From Pseudopedobacter sp038237895 (GTDB lineage: Bacteria; Bacteroidota; Bacteroidia; Sphingobacteriales; Sphingobacteriaceae), in contig JBBRYE010000069.1 in the NCBI GenBank assembly GCA_038237895.1, positions 1 to 18,597 of the forward strand: a DNA stretch of 18,597 nucleotides, given 5' to 3'. The notes beneath the pieces are model-generated. The model saw only the letters and a program-made list of their open reading frames with translations. It made no database searches and was not told where the DNA came from. Made by a program: the position numbers and the translations under genes. Positions 15,343-18,597 of the stretch are shown in pieces (within the stretch, counting starts at the first letter, position 1; each line of letters starts with the position of its first letter).

Positions 15343-17250
15343 ATGATTATGAAACATTTAAAATATTCAATCTCTATTTTTATTTTATCTATTCTTTCTC
15401 TTTCTTGTCAGAAAGATGTGAGTTTAAAACCTATTTCGTTTCAATCCACAAATATCACATCTGCGGCACAAATAGAAAGTCAGATTGTTGGAGTTTATAA
15501 CGTTTTAGAGGCTTCTCAAATGTACGGGGAAGGCTTATGGGGCTATTTTACAGCTGGTACAGACGAAAGTTTTAGATCTGGCTCTTTACCAACAACTATA
15601 TTAACTCAGCATTATAATATAGAAAGTTCAGAATCTAATTTATACACATATTGGAGAAATCTTTACATGGGTATAGAAAGAGCTAATGTACTGCTTGATG
15701 GCATTGATAAAACAACACTTAATGAAAATCGTAAGAAAGCAGTTAAAGGACAAGCGAAATTTTTGAGAGCCTATTATTTCTATTTGTTGGTAAATCATTT
15801 TGGTGATGTGCCTTTAAAAATAGCTTTAACTACAGATTTGGGTACTAGTTTCAACATACCACGCACTAATTCTAAAGAGGTGTATGAGTATATTATTAAA
15901 GAAATGGAAGAAGCTGAAATTATGGTAGAAAGTATGAGTGCCGTAAATACAACGACAATAGTGACTAAGGGTGCTGTAGAAGCAATGTTGGCAAGGGTTT
16001 GCTTATCTGCAGCTGGTAGCCCAGTTAAAGATGTAATAAAATATGAAAAAGCACTTTTTTGGGCAAAAACGCTAATAGATGCAAAAACCCATTCTTTATA
16101 TTCATCTCCGCACCCACTTTACCCACAAACGCCAGCTTACGCTAGAGTTTTTATTAACAATATGCAAAACAATGTTAATGATGCTAAACCCGTAGAAGGA
16201 ATATGGGATGCTGCTTTTTTATCAAAATCAAATGCAACAGGTCCTTACGCAGGATTAGGCTTTTTGGTAACACAAACGTTAGGTGCTACTATGGGAGTTT
16301 TTTCTCCTGATGCAACGGCAAAAGCATCTATTGGTTTTTCATCAGCAACTTATAGAGCATTACCTAAATTATTTAATTTATACAGTCCAGGAGATTTAAG
16401 AAGAGATTGGGCAATTGCACCTTATCTATACAAAAACGCTACAACTACTAGATACTTTTCTTTACAAGTTAACATAACGGGTGGTGGTGGTACCGGTGCT
16501 AAAGCCACAGCTTTTACTTCAAATACGGGTGCTATTACTTCGATAGTTATAGATAATGCAGGTAGTGGTTATACAACAACACCTACCATAACTTTTGAAG
16601 CTTTTAAAACCGATAATAACACTACTCCTCCTATTACTGGAACTAATGTGGCTTTAGCAACTGCTTTGATTTCTGGAGGTAAATTAACAGGGATTAATAT
16701 TACAAGGGCAGGTAATGGTTATCCTACCGTTTATGATAGGGCTGCGGCTAAATGGAGAAGAGAATATGAGGTAAACTTACCTGATATTAGACTAAGAAAT
16801 AATACAGCTTGTAATTTTCCAATTATCAGATTTGCAGATGTTTTATTAATGGCAGCAGAGGCTGATTTAAAAATAAATGGTACACCAAGCTCTAACGCTA
16901 AAGAATATTACAATAAAATAAGGAGAAGGGCCTTTGGATTAGATCCAGAAGTAGCCCAACCTACAGTAGATGTGGCAACTTTTACAATAGAAGATATTTA
17001 CGATGAACGTTCAAGAGAGTTATGTTTTGAAGGTGTAAGAAGGAGCGATTTAATAAGATGGGGAATAATGACAAGAGAAATGACCAAAGTTGTGCAGGAT
17101 AATGCTTTAAGATCTCCTTCGGGGTATTCAATTGCATCCTCATTGGCTGCAAATAACTTTTTAACTAATCCCGCTAAATATGTCCTATTCCCAATTCCGG
17201 AAAGAGAAAGAGAGCTTGATAACGCTTTAAGTCAAAATTTAGGTTGGTAA
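15343..17250 (+). CDS. susD: SusD/RagB-family surface glycan-binding lipoprotein with a repeat insertion
   Basis: A 635-residue surface lipoprotein that binds the glycan and caps the SusC pore. The start is ATG 15343, 4 bases after susC; ATG 15349 is nearly as likely, and the TTG at 15325 inside susC is not needed. The lipobox LSLSC places the lipidated Cys at residue 22. The N-terminal SusD text is clear (YTYWRNLYMGIERANVLL, AKFLRAYYFYLLVNHFGDVP), and so is the C-terminal part (FADVLLMAAEADL, YNKIRRRAF, DERSRELCFEGVRRSDLIRW, and a terminal LGW). Between them, residues about 380-463 are an insertion made of two related Gly-rich units, each with a GA(T/K)A-like start, I(V/T)SIVID or TGINIT, and GSGY/GNGY followed by P. 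Such units are familiar from phage tail-fibre and adhesin proteins rather than SusD. The core fold looks complete around it. Confidence 0.97.
   Translation: MIMKHLKYSISIFILSILSLSCQKDVSLKPISFQSTNITSAAQIESQIVGVYNVLEASQMYGEGLWGYFTAGTDESFRSGSLPTTILTQHYNIESSESNLYTYWRNLYMGIERANVLLDGIDKTTLNENRKKAVKGQAKFLRAYYFYLLVNHFGDVPLKIALTTDLGTSFNIPRTNSKEVYEYIIKEMEEAEIMVESMSAVNTTTIVTKGAVEAMLARVCLSAAGSPVKDVIKYEKALFWAKTLIDAKTHSLYSSPHPLYPQTPAYARVFINNMQNNVNDAKPVEGIWDAAFLSKSNATGPYAGLGFLVTQTLGATMGVFSPDATAKASIGFSSATYRALPKLFNLYSPGDLRRDWAIAPYLYKNATTTRYFSLQVNITGGGGTGAKATAFTSNTGAITSIVIDNAGSGYTTTPTITFEAFKTDNNTTPPITGTNVALATALISGGKLTGINITRAGNGYPTVYDRAAAKWRREYEVNLPDIRLRNNTACNFPIIRFADVLLMAAEADLKINGTPSSNAKEYYNKIRRRAFGLDPEVAQPTVDVATFTIEDIYDERSRELCFEGVRRSDLIRWGIMTREMTKVVQDNALRSPSGYSIASSLAANNFLTNPAKYVLFPIPERERELDNALSQNLGW
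16480..16731 (+). repeat. two tandem Gly-rich repeat units inside SusD
   Basis: Unit 1 (SusD residues about 380-421) runs from GGGGTGAKATA through AITSIVIDNAGSGYTTTPTI. Unit 2 (about 433-463) runs from GTNVALATALISGGKLTG through INITRAGNGYP. The GSGY and GNGY motifs are 50 residues apart. The units match in order (A-T-A, a turn with G, S/T-I-x-I, GxGYxxxP) but are diverged in DNA, so they are old repeats and not a recent duplication. The resemblance to tail-fibre/adhesin units is from remembered patterns. Confidence 0.7.
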
Positions 17251-17266
17251 ATTATTAATAAAAATC

Positions 17267-18289
17267 ATGAAAAAATACAACTCAATTATATACATAATGG
17301 TTATCATGCTAACTATAACAGCATGTCAAAAATCAGATCCTGAAGATTTAGATGGTTTTAATGTTACAACAGAAAAATCATCCTATTTAGTGGGTGAAGA
17401 AGTTACGTTCAATTTTAACGATGTAAATGTAGATCAAATAACTTTTTACTCTGGTGAAGGAAATGCTAATTATAAAAACTTAAACAGACTTAAGGAGTTA
17501 GGAATTAATAAATTACAATTTGAGACCTCTATGCAACAAGGTTTACTTAGTGATAATGATTCTTTAAGATTGTTGATATCAACCAATTTAAGTGGCTATG
17601 ATTCTGTTAGTGTTGTAAAAGCTACTTGGGTAGATATTACAAGCAGAAATACCCAATGGCCAACTACATTAAATACTACTTTTATAAAGTCTGATTTAAT
17701 TGATGTTTCTGATTTTAATACTGCTGATAAAATTAATATTGCCTTTAGAGCATTAGGAAAGAAAAAAACATTACAAGCTCAAAGAAAATGGCAAGTAAGA
17801 AATTTAGAACTCAGTAATGAACTAGTAGATGGAAGCAAAACATTCTTGTTTTCTGCTCCTTTTGTAAGCGCTACAACTCCTTCCGCATCTATTTTTCAAT
17901 ATACGGGTTGGGTACAGGTTAGTCTTAAAAATAGTCTTACACAAGGCTCTAATGTTTGGGATGTTGGAGAAGCAGGTGTTAACGGGAAAGACAGTTTAAG
18001 AAATAAGAACGGAATTTCAATAAAAACAGCTTATCCTCTGCAATTTAATCCAGGCGTAAATTTAAATAATGATGATAATGATGATTGGGTAATTACTACA
18101 GCTGTTGATTTAAAATCTACCAGATCCTCATCAGGAATAATCATTAAAAATGCAATCACTAAGAGCTTAAAACAACATGTTTATAAATTTACTAAAGCAG
18201 GTAATTATCAAGTTACTTTTGTAGCAATTAATGATATTGGAGGTAATGGTAATAAGGTAGTAAAAACTATAAATCTTGAAATCAAATAA
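17267..18289 (+). CDS. DUF5017-like surface lipoprotein, probable SusE/F-position glycan-binding protein
   Basis: A 340-residue lipoprotein beginning 16 bases after susD. The signal ends in the lipobox TITAC with Cys at residue 20, followed by QKSDPED, an acidic-containing stretch compatible with surface export. FNVTTEKSSYLVGEEVTFNF and ITFYSGEGNANYKN are typical of the DUF5017 start, an immunoglobulin-like N-terminal domain. The remainder (about 130-340) has WVDIT, a TGWVQVSL strand and, near the C-terminus, GNYQVTFVAIND, again PKD/Ig-like. DUF5017 proteins sit directly after SusD in many PULs, where SusE/F-type lipoproteins act as extra glycan-binding proteins; binding is not shown by residues here. 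It is probably the last gene of the susC-susD transcript. Confidence 0.88.
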   Translation: MKKYNSIIYIMVIMLTITACQKSDPEDLDGFNVTTEKSSYLVGEEVTFNFNDVNVDQITFYSGEGNANYKNLNRLKELGINKLQFETSMQQGLLSDNDSLRLLISTNLSGYDSVSVVKATWVDITSRNTQWPTTLNTTFIKSDLIDVSDFNTADKINIAFRALGKKKTLQAQRKWQVRNLELSNELVDGSKTFLFSAPFVSATTPSASIFQYTGWVQVSLKNSLTQGSNVWDVGEAGVNGKDSLRNKNGISIKTAYPLQFNPGVNLNNDDNDDWVITTAVDLKSTRSSSGIIIKNAITKSLKQHVYKFTKAGNYQVTFVAINDIGGNGNKVVKTINLEIK

Positions 18290-18298
18290 TCTTTTTTT

Positions 18299-18328
18299 AA
18301 TCAAAAATGAATCACATCCATTTTGATT
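18299..18328 (+). terminator. hairpin behind the susC-susD-lipoprotein operon
   Basis: AATCAAAAATG (18299-18309) pairs with CATTTTGATT (18319-18328) with one A bulged, and the loop is 9 bases. A T-run of six follows about 10 bases later. This is a plausible but imperfect intrinsic terminator 9 bases after the stop codon at 18289; the late T-run lowers confidence. Confidence 0.45.
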
Positions 18329-18427
18329 ATTTATCTGCTTTTTTAAAATTAAGGTGTGAATCTGGATTAGATAAATCTTTTGGATCTAAAAAATATCAAT
18401 TAAAATAAAATTTTCAATTAATTAAAT

Positions 18428-18597
18428 ATGAGACTCATTTTAAGTCTAATTTTATTACTAGGCATTCAAAAGGTTTTTGCTCAACAATTTTATGTGAGTA
18501 AAACGGGTAGTGATGATTTTTTGGGTACTAAAGAAAAACCGTTTGCAACATTGTTTAAAGCACAACAAGCTGTTAAAGGTTATAAACAAAGATACCC
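18428..18597 (+). CDS. second right-handed beta-helix protein, 5' part only
   Basis: ATG at 18428 opens a signal peptide (MRLILSLILLLGIQKVFAQ) and a mature start FYVSKTGSDDFLGTKEKPFA, the same DUF1565-type opening as the beta-helix gene at 9411 (shared GTKEKPFATL). The window ends after 56 codons, so length and family cannot be judged. The shared start suggests another pectate-lyase-fold glycan-active enzyme, possibly a paralogue, but this opening is found in several beta-helix families. It lies 138 bases after the lipoprotein gene, behind a possible terminator. It may have its own promoter; I see no clear TAnnTTTG in the gap. Confidence 0.85.
   Translation, partial: MRLILSLILLLGIQKVFAQQFYVSKTGSDDFLGTKEKPFATLFKAQQAVKGYKQRY

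Noticed and set aside
1..18597. CRISPR arrays, tRNA/rRNA genes, insertion sequences, phage attachment sites
   Set aside because: I looked for regular spaced repeats, cloverleaf arms, transposase motifs and terminal inverted repeats and found none.

Overview
The window looks like a chromosomal segment from a Bacteroidota species, most likely a soil or aquatic Sphingobacteriaceae member such as Pedobacter. The evidence is strongly AT-rich DNA, almost no Shine-Dalgarno sequences, Bacteroidota-type signal peptides ending in A/G-Q, a SusC/SusD pair, a hybrid two-component regulator and a TAnnTTTG promoter-like box. The organism assignment is inference; no rRNA or other taxonomic marker is present.

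Left part (1-2713): a gene graveyard. I can read four broken genes by following homology across frames. They are the C-terminal part of an IclR-type regulator (minus strand, running off the left edge), the C-terminal quarter of an FMN-dependent L-lactate/alpha-hydroxy-acid dehydrogenase, an SGNH esterase of the rhamnogalacturonan acetylesterase type with several frameshifts and a stop, and the N-terminal part of a secreted protein of unassigned family. About 580 bases between the second and third (563-1148) hold nothing recognisable. A 39-residue putative single-span membrane ORF follows.

Central and right part (2714-18597): an intact polysaccharide utilisation locus (PUL) on the plus strand. 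It begins with a one-protein hybrid two-component sensor/regulator (2714-6865). Next are two secreted proteins 11 bases apart: a probable (alpha/alpha)-barrel enzyme of unassigned family (7066-9399) and a right-handed beta-helix protein resembling GH141 (9411-11555). After a 429-base gap with a promoter candidate come SusC (11985-15338), SusD (15343-17250) and a DUF5017-like surface lipoprotein (17267-18289). The window ends in the first 56 codons of a second beta-helix protein (18428 onward).

Proposed working (inference): the surface lipoproteins capture a glycan and SusC/SusD import it. The enzymes trim it in the periplasm or at the surface, and the hybrid sensor binds a released oligosaccharide and activates the locus. 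The GH141-like protein and the dead rhamnogalacturonan acetylesterase both suggest a pectic (rhamnogalacturonan) target, but no gene here proves the substrate. The most novel items are the unassigned 777-residue enzyme, an unusual two-repeat insertion inside SusD, and the decayed neighbouring glycan-use genes.
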